Origin: Ascaphus truei
Lineage: Eukaryota; Chordata; Amphibia; Anura; Ascaphidae
Length of the DNA stretch: 64,000 bases
Reading direction: 5' to 3'
Assembly: GCA_036426205.1 (NCBI GenBank)
Contig: CM071568.1
Coordinates: forward strand, 216,732,527 to 216,796,526
Positions 31,885-42,683 of the stretch are shown in pieces. The translations under genes were made by a program, and so were the position numbers. Under the pieces are notes generated by a model that was not told the DNA's origin, did no database searches, and saw nothing but the letters and a program-made list of their open reading frames with translations. Every line of letters begins with the position of its first letter. Position 1 is the first letter of the stretch.

Positions 31885-32154
31885 TACCATCACAATACCC
31901 ATAAAGAGACATCAACTATCACTTCTAAGATTAGGATTTTATATGGACCCTACCACTGTGTTATTTTATAGTTCATGTGGTGTTAACCTCAGTATCGATT
32001 TGTTATTATAGAACTATGAGCCCTTTTGACATTTTGATTATATGTGTTCATATGCATACAGCATTTACCAGGCATATCTGAGTGTCCAAAACAAAAATAG
32101 AGGGAGGAGTCACTTCCCCTAAATTTGGCAGCCCTTCAATCGGCTAATCATTCC

Positions 32155-32815
32155 CTGACTAAGCAACGAAGCATTGCAAAACACGTAGGAACCAAGTTTG
32201 CCCCTAGAAAGGACCCATAGAGCAGCAGTGCGCAAACTGGGGGGTGCGGGAGAATTTGTAGGGGGGCGTGGCGGTTACAGAGGCCCCGCGCTCTTCCCCA
32301 CGGCAGTTAAATTAAATGTCGTGGAAGACGTGAGGCCTCTGTAACTCAAATACCTGCTCTCTGCGGGTCTTCGGCAACGTAGCATCAAGTGATGTCACAT
32401 GACCCGCGACGTCATTTGACGCCTAGTCATTGAGAGTGGGGGGAAGGAAGGGGGCGGGGCGCAAACGCTGCAGCTCCCAGGCAGGGGGGCGCAGCTCAAG
32501 AAGTTTGCGCACCCCTGCAGTAGAGCAATGGGACGTGGTCACATCATCATTACCTGCAGAGTCAGGGGACACACTGTTGCAGACGGGCTCACAAAGACCT
32601 TAGAAACTTACCAGATAAGCTTGGTTTTATTTAGCACTTATTGCATGGTGTATGTTATCATTACTTTGATATGACTTTCATTAAACTTTATTATATTTAG
32701 TCTACATGATGTGTGTTTCTTGTTTGCGGTTCTCCGCTGCTGTGTGTTTATGTATGTATGAATATTACAAAATACACCATGCAATGCACAGCATACTAAT
32801 TGAACTCTCTCCTAT
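32155..32815 (+). mobile_element. PLE 3' segment, split by a hAT MITE
   Basis: A decayed hammerhead-like unit (CTGACTAAGCAACGAAGCA, TTGCAAAACACGT; 32155-32186) is followed by GGACCCATAGAG, then the hAT insertion, then GCAATGGGACGTGGTCACATC, GAGTCAGGGGACACACTG and a T-rich end. This matches the usual order in vertebrate PLE terminal regions. The part from about 32555 is the inverse of 30000-30175. Confidence 0.65.
32223..32517. mobile_element. hAT-type MITE (family G), copy inside the PLE
   Basis: It starts CAGCAGTGCGCAAACTG, ends AGTTTGCGCACCCCTG. Flanks CCATAGAG and CAGTAGAG match at six of eight positions. A decayed X-box-like GTCTTCGGCAAC lies at 32367-32378. It interrupts the PLE segment, so it is younger than that copy. 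Confidence 0.85.
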
Positions 32816-32832
32816 CCACAATAAGTATGATA

Positions 32833-33274
32833 AGATTGGCAGAATTAAAGGAAGAACAAACACCGAGAAGCAAAGGTCTCAAAAGCGTAGAGAAGGGAAA
32901 GGTATAGTCGAAGATAACTGTGTAATATATAAAAGCCACTGAAGATCAAGTCAATGATATTTCTGAAAGCAGACACAATATATAGAGGAACGATCAATGA
33001 CAACTAATGTCATCTAAGAGCATGGGTACAAAGTTAAAAGTGAAAGTGGGGCATTTGCATGTAGGTGTGTCATATAAGACCGCAACTTACAGGTAACTTG
33101 GCGAGAGCATCAGATAATGTGTTAATGAAAGAGAGAGAATGACAAGGCTGATGGAATAACACAGGAATAGAACCAACAGCAAAGAATAAAGCCGAGACCC
33201 CCAAATCCCAAACTTTGGGATATGTACAGTAATGTGTGATAAAGGACGGTCATCATAGCCGATGGTTAGCAGCT

Positions 33275-33278
<4 letters not shown>
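32833..33278. other. No gene recognised
   Basis: A- and G-rich DNA on plus with no motif. Confidence 0.5.

Positions 33279-33316
<38 letters not shown>
33279..33316. repeat. (GA)n microsatellite
   Basis: Nineteen uninterrupted GA units. Confidence 0.97.
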
Positions 33317-33319
<3 letters not shown>

Positions 33320-34599
33320 TGAAAGCCAAAATGTGAAGATACTGTATACTGTAGGAGCATACTATCATATTTGAGTTTATTTTACCGTTTTTTCCCCCCA
33401 ACTAAACTTGTTCACATTTTTGAAGCAAAATTAGACTAGTACTACTGCAAACCAGGGGGGGGAAGGGGGGGAAATCATTCTAAGGCTCTTATTCATTATG
33501 CTGGGAGGCCAAATGAATAGGACTTTATAATTCTTCAGCAGGGCAGTTTTTTAGCATATTGAATGAAGGCCTAAGTAATGACAGAGCGTAGACGATGGTT
33601 CAAATAAAGTGAATAGCAATTGCACATGTATCTCCACTCTAGCATACAGTATATACAGTATATGTTATACAGTATCTTATCCAAGTGATTACATTAAGCT
33701 TGTGGCTATGTTCAAGACGAAGGTTTGGCATTCACTTAAAGCTTCCTTGTATGCAATGCCTTTTCTTGATAGTGCCAACTATAACATTTGGTGATTTTTT
33801 TGTTGTTATTTCAGCTAATAGGGTAACCTATCCAAATACATTGATTTGCCATGCTTATTACTAGTTGAAAAACAGTGCTGAATATCTCAACCAAAGAACA
33901 CTATAATGATTGAAATATTATAACGAACATCAGATTATACTGCAAAACTTGCTAAACTTGTCTGATTTCTTCATTTGCTCACTCTCTCTCTCTCTGTTGA
34001 CATTTATCGACGGCAAGATGTTTAAGTTTAAATATTTTCAGCATAATGACATTAGTAAAAGCTCCTGCCAGTTTGTCTGGAAAAAGAACAAACTTTGTAT
34101 TTGACCGAAACAACAGTACCTTCTGTTCTGCCTCTCACCCTAGAAACACTTTTAACCCCTTTATGGCTATTGAATCTACAGCATATTAAACAAAATGCAT
34201 TGGTAGATCCATAGAGCTGCAGTGCTGGTAATAAAGTTAGCCATTAGCACTAGGTGATGGACAGCCACGACCAGTAGTGTCCCCTCCTGGCCAGGCATTG
34301 GCCAGAGTCATTGTGGGGGGCTAGCGTCAAGGAGGAGAAGTGGCCCCATGGTTATATAACATGGTGCCTTGAGGGCTGTACCTCCGGTCTCTTGGCACAG
34401 CTGCAGAAGTTTGGGGTTAGCACCAATAATGTATGTCCCTTGGTGCGCTACTCATGGGTTTACGGGTCTTGTCAGTATGTGTTTGTGGGTTATGTATTTG
34501 GTGTACTTCTTTATATGTGCAATGTATACCTTCTCTATTTCCCCCAACCCCCCACAATCCCCAAAAAAGTGAATAAAGAATAATGGAGAAATAAGAAAT
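33317..34599. other. No gene recognised
   Basis: Includes a G-rich patch near 33455-33472. The frame at 34311-34583 has no family motif. Sequence from about 34260 to 34590 may be an unassigned repeat ending GTGAATAAAG. Confidence 0.45.
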
Positions 34600-35066
34600 A
34601 ACAAGTAAAGTATGTTACGTCAGGAGAAGAGATCTGGTGCTTCCAAACAGACATCCATCCAGCATATAATGCTAGTATATAAAAAGTTTAAGGCACCTCC
34701 ATAATATAGGTATACCATGTGAGTAGCAGGTATGTGGAGACTAGTGTCTAGTGTATCCGGTCGGTATACACATAAAGCAATTACTGACACAAAAAGCAAT
34801 CTCCCACCCACTAATAATATAATGATGATAGAAGCATAAGTAGAACTCACTTTGGTAGATATCAGGTAAGTCCTTAGGAGGCCCAGTGATGTGCATCCAT
34901 GTAGGTAGAATAGCAAAACATATAAAGGAAAAACTGAGCACCATCCAGGGTAAAAAAACGGATCCAGAGGGGGCTCACTCATAAAAGAAATGATCAGGCT
35001 TTATTGGATCATACAAAAATAACCACTAGAGGCAGCATAACACAACGAGTTTCATGCGTATAGGCT
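34600..35066 (-). mobile_element. PLE 3' end, minus copy
   Basis: On minus: GCCTATACGCATGAAACTCG (remnant of the hammerhead stem and GAAAC, 35041-35066), TGATCCAATAAAGCCTGATC, then GGTGCTCAGTTTTTCC and a T-rich stretch. The order matches the 5899-6038 insert and the other PLE tails. It abuts the LINE fragment at 35067. Confidence 0.55.
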
Positions 35067-35700
35067 AGGGCTGTGTGCATATAAGATCTGCATCATGTGT
35101 ACTGAAGCTCCCCTACAAGCTGTAGGAAGATCATTGATGAATACTGAGAAGAGTATGGGCCCTAGAAAGGAGCCTTGCGGGACACCACAGGTGATATCCA
35201 AGGGGTTGGAGTTAGAGCCTGAGATAGACACATGGTGGGATCTACTTGATAGGTAGGAATGAAACCAGTTTAAAGCATGCTTCCCTATTCCAGAGCACTG
35301 GAGTTTAAGCAAGATAACATGATCAACAGTATCAAAAGCCTTTGCAAAATTGAGGAATACTGCACCAGTGAGTTGTCCCAGTTACATTCCACACTGTATC
35401 TCATTGCAAACTTTTAGCAGGGTAGTTACCGTGGAGTGTTTGGGGCAAAAGCCAGATTGGAATTGGCTAGGGAAATTTGTCTTGGTATAGTAATCGCTTA
35501 ATTTGGAGTGAACACATTTTCCATGACTTTGGACAGTGTTGGGAGAAGAGAGATTGGCCTGTAGTTTGAGACAGTATTTTTGTCCCCACTTCTGAAGATT
35601 GGGACAACTCTGGCAGTTTTCCAGGTCTTAGGGATATGGCCAAGCAATTGGTTTGGCAATGGCTGGGGCTCCAAGTCTTAGGAACTTACATGTGAACTAA
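35067..35700 (-). pseudogene. LINE reverse transcriptase fragment (L2/jockey group)
   Basis: The minus translation shows LKLQCSGIGKHALNWFHSYL, then the RT palm-entry motif GVPQGSFLGPILFSVFIND and LPTACRGASVHM. The catalytic YADD just downstream is damaged (frame shift near 35095). Upstream blocks (35330-35690) still align with 45560-45960 of the longer copy. The fragment keeps the piece between HALNWFH and FSVFIND that is deleted in the 44.5-47.4 kb copy. Nonfunctional. Confidence 0.85.
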
Positions 35701-36699
35701 AGATCTAATGCTGTAGCTTGGGATACTGTGGACTGTTATATAGAGACTAAGATAAGATTATTTTTATTCTCATACAGCAAGAGAGAACAAATTGAAAAAT
35801 CCAACTTAATGCAATAGTATTTTCATCAGTCTATTGCAAAAGTCCTTTTAGAACCGGAACAGTTCTTATATGGTGACTATGACTGTTTACATGTAGGACA
35901 TGTTCATAGGCCTTTAACTAGAATTGTTTTTGTAAGCACTGAATGGAATAGATGCAATATTATTCATAATCGTGCAATACTTTGTATTTACGTTACTAAA
36001 CAGTAACCCGGTCAATTTTTAGAGCAATGTTGATGACTTAGGCCATAACATTGAGGTAAAAGCACACAATATTTGGCCAAAGAATGCTAAATATAGAGGT
36101 TTATTTTACCTAGACTAGTGTTTCTCTGTCCAGGTTATGTGTTCATAGTGAAATTAGATTACCCTCAGCACCGCCTGAGATCGGAGTAGCCAACAGACCA
36201 CCTTAAATGCCTGAGCAACACCATACATATTTTTCCCAATTCTATACTCTCTCCAACCAAAAGAAACATGCTATTTTATTTTACTTGACCTCTCTGAATA
36301 AGGGTTGCTCTGGAGCTACTGTAGACCTCCTGTCTTTTTGTTTGAATACCCCCAGTTTTGGAGATTTATCAGATGGCAGACAATAAATGAGGGAAATGTT
36401 GAATATCATAACAATGATTCCATTCTTCATTCAACAATATCTTTGGCGTTTCTCCTGTGTACGTAACACAATGTAAATGTCACTGCAAGTAAAGTATATA
36501 TGATAATGTATTTTAATTATATAATTTCCAATTGTTCCTGAATTCTAACATAGGCCAACATGGTTTGAATATGATTTTTATCCATTTAACAAGGTGTACA
36601 GTATACAGAAAATTGCTAAATTAAGTGTTGAAGTATATCTGTAGACTGGCAAAACCATTAACAAAACTCGTAATGCCCAAAAGAAAGAGACATATGCTA
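35701..36699. other. No gene recognised
   Basis: AT-rich, apparently low-copy DNA. Confidence 0.5.
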
Positions 36700-36910
36700 T
36701 ATCTATGACAGTTGCCAGGTGACCATTCTGGTCCAGCCAAGGTTACCTGGCAACTGTAGAATGTTGTCCCGTGAATGGTACAAATACTGTGGGTTCTGCT
36801 GAAGAGACTGTTAGAAACAGGACGGAGACAGAAAAATGTATATATTAATGTAATCCCTCCCTGCCTGATTCCAAGGGAGTTTACCACATACAGGTGGTAC
36901 TAGCTTCTCA
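36700..36910. repeat. Dispersed repeat with an X-box hairpin, copy 1
   Basis: ACAGTTGCCAGGTGACC (36708-36724) and GGTTACCTGGCAACTGT (36741-36757) form a 17-bp hairpin with one mismatch; each arm fits the RFX X-box. Downstream, GTTAGAAACAGGACGGAGACA and CTCCCTGCCTG-type blocks recur at 42050-42260. Confidence 0.5.
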
Positions 36911-36968
36911 GGGTGCATACCTTAGTCCAAACTGATGGTTATTCCAGATGATAAACAAGGTGTTAAAG

Positions 36969-37309
36969 GATGGGCGCCAGGAGTTTTGTAGTTTTGAATA
37001 AAAAAAATATCTTTATTAACTGTTGTAATATTTTCTTCCTCTCAGAGGCTGGTGAGGAGGCACATCACTTATTAAAACTGTACATTCCCTTATTATTATA
37101 CGTTGTAACTTGAACTCTAACCTCTTCTCTATCATCACTATTAAAATATTACTACCCTTGCTTTTATCTGTCATGACTGTATATACTTTTATCTATTAAC
37201 CACTTATCTCTACGCCCTTTGTATCCATGCTTATTTCTGCCCTAGTTACCAGAATATAATTCTTACTTCTTTTGTTTAGTCCTCACCTGTCCAAGATATA
37301 TATATATCA

Positions 37310-37364
<55 letters not shown>

Positions 37365-37950
37365 CTAGTTAACAGGTATACCTTCTATGTGTATCTATAT
37401 TATTACCTCAGGTATCCCTGTTCAGGGAACACTGAGTTCTGCTGATTTTATTATATGAGCATAATCAGATTGGCTCCACCGGCAGGTCCTTGGGAAACTC
37501 CTGATCCAATATTCATGGACGAGGTAGGCAATACACAGAGTGGCAGGATACTGATCCCTGAGAATTAGAGTGTACTTCCACCACAAGGGTCCACTGGAGA
37601 TGAGGCATTATTGGTGCTACGGTACACAGGAGATTGCCAATCTAACCAATACTAAGGGACACCAGTACCTCCTCAACGTATGAGTGAGAGCTACAAAAGG
37701 GATGAAGCCTATGTAACTCCCTAGTGTAGGAGTGAAGGTGAGAAGGGAAGAATCAGAGTAACCATATTATTTGCCACCAGTTAATGTCTGAAATAAAGTG
37801 TGTGTTGTATGTAGAGCATAATCAACGACTGTGAATAAAGCTCCTGTTTGTATTACAAAAGTTCCTGGCGCCCATTATTATTCTATCTGCATATCCACAT
37901 CCAGCCAGCACTAATCCAGCACCCTGGAAAGGTATGAGAGATTGAGCAAT
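36969..37950. mobile_element. Unclassified element with inverted GGGCGCC ends
   Basis: GATGGGCGCCAGGAGTTTTG near 36968 is the inverse of CAAAAGTTCCTGGCGCCCAT near 37868. The right end (GAATAAAGCTCCTG, TTCCTGGCGCCCAT, CTGCATATCCAC) also matches 57918-58020. An AATAAA close to the right end suggests an LTR-like unit. No target duplication was established. A (TA)n tract lies at 37312-37361. Confidence 0.45.
37299..37361. repeat. (TA)n microsatellite
   Basis: An AT tract with a single CAAG interruption, then about 25 TA units. Confidence 0.97.
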
Positions 37951-38253
37951 GCCATGTACAGTATATAGTCCATCTGATGTAAACGCCTCTAGAGGTGGGC
38001 AAGGAGGGCCACGCACAATTTATGTTTTGGGCGTATATAACAGTTACAGACCAGATTAATATGCGAGACAGCTGAAGTCTTGAAAGAACTTAGACTGGTG
38101 GTGGCTTTGATAGTCTCTGGTAGATTGTCCGTGAGGTGCATAGTAACAGAAGAGCGACCGGATTTTTTGTTGTACTTTGGGGCCGTGAACAGACTTTAGG
38201 AGTCCAATCTAATCTGATAGGTGCCGCATGTAGTAGGGCGAGGAGCTTGTTCA

Positions 38254-38668
38254 CAACAAAAAAACAAAGAAGCCCAAATCTACATCCAATATGACAAAAA
38301 TATACAGTGAAATGCCTATGGGTATTAGGGGTCCATCAGTATCTTCATATGGGATTTCCCCTGTCTGATACATATTCTATCACAGGAGGATGTTAGGGTT
38401 TGTTTTAATATTTTTTGTATTTTATGTTTGATTATTTGTGCTGTTAAATAAATCATAATTTTCTTTGATATTTGTTCTGAGTATACTTGAGTGCTGATTT
38501 GGGACGCTTTTCTTTTACTTTTCATTGTTATATTACTTCTAGTCCCTAGCATCGTTAGTGGTTATTATATTACTAATTTAAGTACTCATTATTTGCTTAG
38601 TCTGTTGCAGGCAGTTTATCTTGTTGTAACATATATATATATATATATACATACTGTATATATATATG

Positions 38669-38709
<41 letters not shown>

Positions 38710-38811
38710 GTTATATATTTATGTGTATATTAGAAAATATATATCTATATATATATATATATATGTGGTAATTTTTGGGGTTTCTTAGAGCTTGCTGGGT
38801 ATCTGTGTGAT
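38254..38811 (+). mobile_element. 558-bp insert with 11-bp target duplication
   Basis: GAGCTTGTTCA occurs at 38243-38253 and again at 38812-38822, bounding the insert. It contains AATAAATCAT, TTGAGTGCTGATTTGGGACG and long TA tracts (about 38631-38765). The TGAGTGCT motif plus T-rich run resembles the presumed PLE tails near 2500 and 17790, so a PLE-type retroposon is possible, but no hammerhead-like unit was found. Confidence 0.65.
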
Positions 38812-38968
38812 GAGCTTGTTCAGCATAGCTTGCCCAGTAAGTATTTGAAGACAAGACAAATGTACCATTCGCCTGGACTCAAGCGTATATTGAGTTGTAG
38901 GGGGTGTCGAGTATACCAAGGTGATTTTGGGGTGCTGTACCATATACTATGTCCCCATAGTCTATAAT

Positions 38969-39785
38969 TGTAAGGATCCATGAACCGCGCCGCCCTCGAC
39001 ACGCTCCCCGCTTACTCCAACCCGTGACCGGGTGCTCCTCTCCCTCCGCCTCCTGCAGCACGTCATGTGCGCCAGCCGCTGTACTACGGGCGTGCATCCC
39101 GCGTGGAGGTAAATACTGACTCTTCTGGTCCCGCCTCCAGGTTGCGGCCACACGGTGATGTCACTGGCCCGCAGCGTGCACACGCAGTGCATTCAATGCG
39201 CGCAAGCACCGCATCACCTGTCCTCATTAGGGATTCTCCCCACACCTGTCTGCTGCATCTGAACAGCCTACCACAGTCAGCCTTACTGACGTGTCTCCGC
39301 AAAGCCTGCAGTTCTCATTGGTCATTGCTTCCTATATATGCTCTGCCTGCCCGCTGGCAAATTGGATGAGCATAAACCTTTGTTTCGAAGTGTTCACTGC
39401 TACTCTTGCCTCCACAGTCTTGTCTTGCTCCTCGGTTCCTAGCTCTCTGTTCTTGACCTCGGCTCTCTCTCTGGATTCCGCTCTTCTATACACCTGACCC
39501 CAGCTACCAACGACGATCCGTACCTCTCCAACCCTGACCTCGGCAAAGTACCACGACGATCCACATCTCTCCAATCCTGACCACGGCTAAGTACCTGCAA
39601 CGATCCGCACCTCTCCAACCCAGAACTCGGCAAGTATCTTTGACTACTTACTTCTCCAAATCCGGCCCGGCAACCTCAACTAATCAACACTCCAGACGCG
39701 CCCCCGCGGCCGTGGGTGGCGTTGTATATCTATCCCCACCTTGGCCTTGCGGTCACACATTGTTTTTCGTGAGCACTCTGTTACA
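38969..39785 (+). mobile_element. Solo LTR, family C, copy 2
   Basis: It starts TGTAAGGATCC, ends CTCTGTTACA, and has a perfect 5-bp duplication ATAAT (38964-38968 and 39786-39790). A TATA-like CCTATATATGC lies near 39331. Near the end is a run of about four degenerate units of about 50 bp (CGATCC.CACCTCTCCAACC ... CTCGGC). Length 817 bp. It interrupts the LINE fragment and is therefore younger. Confidence 0.92.
39494..39665 (+). repeat. Degenerate internal tandem repeat of LTR-C
   Basis: Units read CTGACCTCGGC.AAGTACC, ACGACGATCC and ACATCTCTCCAATC with small changes, about 45-55 bp each. The other LTR-C copy has a shorter version at 8550-8655, so unit number varies between copies. Confidence 0.6.
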
Positions 39786-39900
39786 ATAATTGACATTAGC
39801 AATCTGCTGTGCAATGCGCTCTGACCAACGGGCATAGGGAGGATTTGTTCCTATAAAACTCACGCAGTTTGGCATACAGTAGGTTTTGGACAGCTCCTAT

Positions 39901-40350
39901 GATAATCGCATAGCTACAGCAGAAGAAGATGCTTTTCCAGAGATAATTTGGTGGTATGATGAAGATACTGTACAGATACAGCAGAAAAAAAATACTCTGG
40001 CGCACATTTGATACTGGAACCCTTCAGAAATCAATTACATGTAGTAAATCTGATTCCACATTTCCTGTGTAGGACATTGGCCTTTGCCAAGGGACAGCTT
40101 GTCCACGCGGACGCTACTCCTTTGTTTAATTAGAGTATCTCAGGTGGTCACTCGCCATTGGCTAGTGGTTACAGGTGGTGTCTAATGATTGGTGGGTTCA
40201 GTTATGTTGGCAGGTGGGTTTTGGTGGGATTGGAGCGATCAGTGTGTTATCAGCAGTTGGTCAGCACATGGTCAGCTGTTAGTTGGATATAAATCATAGT
40301 TGGGGTTCATTATTTGAATTTACCTTTTAGAATAATATATATTATATTAT
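39901..40350. other. No gene recognised
   Basis: Unassigned DNA. TTGGTGGG- and GGTCAGC-type words recur between 40130 and 40290 without clear periodicity. Confidence 0.45.
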
Positions 40351-40532
40351 ATAAAGCTGCGACAACCAGATCAACCAAACGATTATATATAATATATATA
40401 TACTATATATAATATATATATATATATATTATATATAATGATTATTATCTATATATATATATATCCTATATATATATATATATACTATATCTATATATAT
40501 CATTTGTGTTGATCTGGTTGTCACAGCTTTAT
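40351..40532. repeat. AT-array hairpin with 24-bp inverted ends
   Basis: ATAAAGCTGCGACAACCAGA (40351-40370, continuing TCAA) pairs with TTGATCTGGTTGTCACAGCT (40509-40528, continuing TTAT), one mismatch in 24. The 130-bp interior is almost wholly A and T and itself folds back. It may be a TIR element with an expanded AT core. Confidence 0.6.
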
Positions 40533-41007
40533 ATTCATTGCTTAACGGTTAATTACATTTATGGTTGTAAAGCTTTAAGCTCTTGGCTGGGAGGCAGAGA
40601 TTGGTAATATGTTTATATAATGATTTTATCCCTTATGGCTGGAAGGCTAAAGTTTGTCATGTTTGAATATTAAATGTTAAATTTAATTAAAAAGCTGTGG
40701 CCTTTACCGCCATATTCAATTATCTTGTCTCATCTTTTATTAATAAGTTTAAGGGGCATATGCATCCTAGGCAGGATATACACTTTGTACGGTACGTGGC
40801 TACAGCTGTAGAAATAAATATACTGTCAGCTTAAGTAAAACAATGAAAGCACTTTTTCCGATGTTGAACAGACAACTATTCCAAAATCATATAAAACAGA
40901 GATGGAGAAACATCAGTGCTTGTAATTGAGACTCAGAATCATCATGATCAGACTTGGGGTGCCGATCCTGCAACTACAGATCAAAACACAGAACCAACGG
41001 AGGTGTT
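40533..41007. other. No gene recognised
   Basis: AT-rich DNA; AATTAAAAAGCTGTGGCC near 40687 is LTR-like but isolated. Confidence 0.4.
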
Positions 41008-41015
41008 GTCTAATC

Positions 41016-41323
41016 CAGGGGTGTGCAAACTGGGTGGCGTGAGATTTTTCTGGGGGGTGCGGGGGGCTGCAGAGGCCCCGCGCTCTTCCCCAAGGCATTA
41101 AAATGACATGTCGGGGAATTGCGTGAGGCCTCCGGAACCTCAACTTACCTTGCTTCAGCCGGCGTCTGGAAGCGTCTCCATAGCAACGCGGGGTCAAATG
41201 ACGCCGTGGGTCATGTGACGGCACACGACCCCGCAAGTCATTTGAGTGAAGGGGGGAGGGGGGGGCGCGAGCACCGGGGTACAAGAGGCAGAGGGGCGCA
41301 GGAGCAAAATTTGCGCACCCCTG
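41016..41323. mobile_element. hAT-type MITE (family G) with X-box
   Basis: It starts CAGGGGTGTGCAAACTG, ends ATTTGCGCACCCCTG, with a perfect 8-bp duplication GTCTAATC (41008-41015 and 41324-41331). GTCTCCATAGCAAC at 41174-41187 fits the RFX X-box. The interior shares CAGAGGCCCCGCGCTCTTCC with the 32223 copy. Confidence 0.95.
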
Positions 41324-41331
41324 GTCTAATC

Positions 41332-42049
41332 TAATGGACATATAGAAAGACAGTGCACTGAGGAGAATGCAATCAACAATGCAGCAATCATAGCCAATAA
41401 GAACAACGTGCAAAAGCCAGTCTGAAACCAGCAGCCACCACAGAGGATACAGAGGTTTTGTGGAGAATCCAACAATTTAGTACACAGACTACAGAGAAGG
41501 GTGCAGAGCCAGCTAACGTGAGCAAACTAGATGGAGGTCCAGCTGAAACTAGAAATTATACTGTTGGCTGTAAACAATATAAGCACTATGCATTGCACAA
41601 ATGCTCTACACAGCTTCCTGCAAAATAACCAAAATAGTCAGAGTGGACAGTAGAGAAACCAAAAGTACCACAGAATGGAAAAATAATCCACAAGAACATC
41701 GCTTATAATATATCATGGCTAGCACTATGACCCTTCTAAAATTATGACTTGTAGTTGAAAATAATTCAAATAAGTTATTTAATGTACTTTTAAATATTCT
41801 GAAACTCAAGCATTATATTTTATCTTCCATTTAATACAAAGTTTTTAATATCACGTTTAAGTATAGTGTTAGAATTTTATAATCTTAGCAGTGGAAGTGT
41901 ATGTAGTGGAGATGGGTTAGATATTCTACAGCTGGTTTTTTAATGTAATGGTATTTGGTAGATATAAATGAGGACGTACAGTATATTTAAGAGAGTATGA
42001 ATGTGTAATGCTCTAAAGAAAAGTTGCACATGCTTTATGTATGACAGTA
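41332..42049. other. No gene recognised
   Basis: AT-rich DNA with no recognised repeat. Confidence 0.5.
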
Positions 42050-42260
42050 GTAAGGTCTGGCAAGGGTTCTTCTGGCTACATTACAGTGTGTTCCCTTCAA
42101 TGGTAAAGATGCAGAGGGGTTAGAAACAGGACAGAGACATATGTAAGTTGACATAAATGTTGGCATGAATGAGTCTTCCTCCTGCCTCTCCTTGTAAATT
42201 ACAGTGAAGGTACCCTGCCTCCTACTTGGTGAATTTGACTGATTTTTTGAAGCATGGAGG
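42050..42260. repeat. Dispersed repeat, copy 2 of the 36700 family
   Basis: GTTAGAAACAGGACAGAGACA, CTGCCTCTCCTTGTAA and TACAGTGTGTTCCCTTCAATGG align with the 36700-36910 segment in the same orientation. The X-box hairpin is not kept in this copy. Confidence 0.45.
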
Positions 42261-42670
42261 GGAACACTACACAATTATTTATTTGATACAATCACATATA
42301 CAATAGTCTGCAAACAATCCACTGATAAACACTTTCTCTACTTCTATTATTGTTTCATAACTTAAAATGTATTTAATAACAGCAAATTTAGGCCCAACAT
42401 AATGTGTAAAAATAGAAATGATAAATATCACTGAATATCATGGTGGCCGGTATGTCAAAAATAACTTTTCCAGGGGAGTCGGTAGGAAAATGCAGTTGAA
42501 ATATTCACTTCCATCAACGTACATTATGTTGAGAATTGCTATTGTTTTAAAAGTGAAAATGGAAACATTAGGCATTAGTCTGTGAATCTGAGGGAGTCTC
42601 CTTCATAACTAGGGAGAGTTGGCAAGTATTCTAAATAAATAAAAAGGTACATGGAGTTTGTATCACAAAT
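42261..42670. other. No gene recognised
   Basis: AT-rich spacer. Confidence 0.5.
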
Positions 42671-42683
42671 AAAGATGACAACT

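Larger units (their letters stand above)
38004..39900 (-). pseudogene. LINE 3' end split by two younger insertions
   Basis: Three pieces, 38004-38253, 38812-38968 and 39786-39900, are collinear with 44720-45240 and with 63340-63880 and together give the C-terminal RT region and 3' UTR of the same LINE. The breaks are filled by a 558-bp insert (11-bp duplication) and a solo LTR-C (5-bp duplication). When the inserts are ignored, TCTATAATTGACATTAGCA reads across the LTR site as in the uninterrupted copies. Confidence 0.85.
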
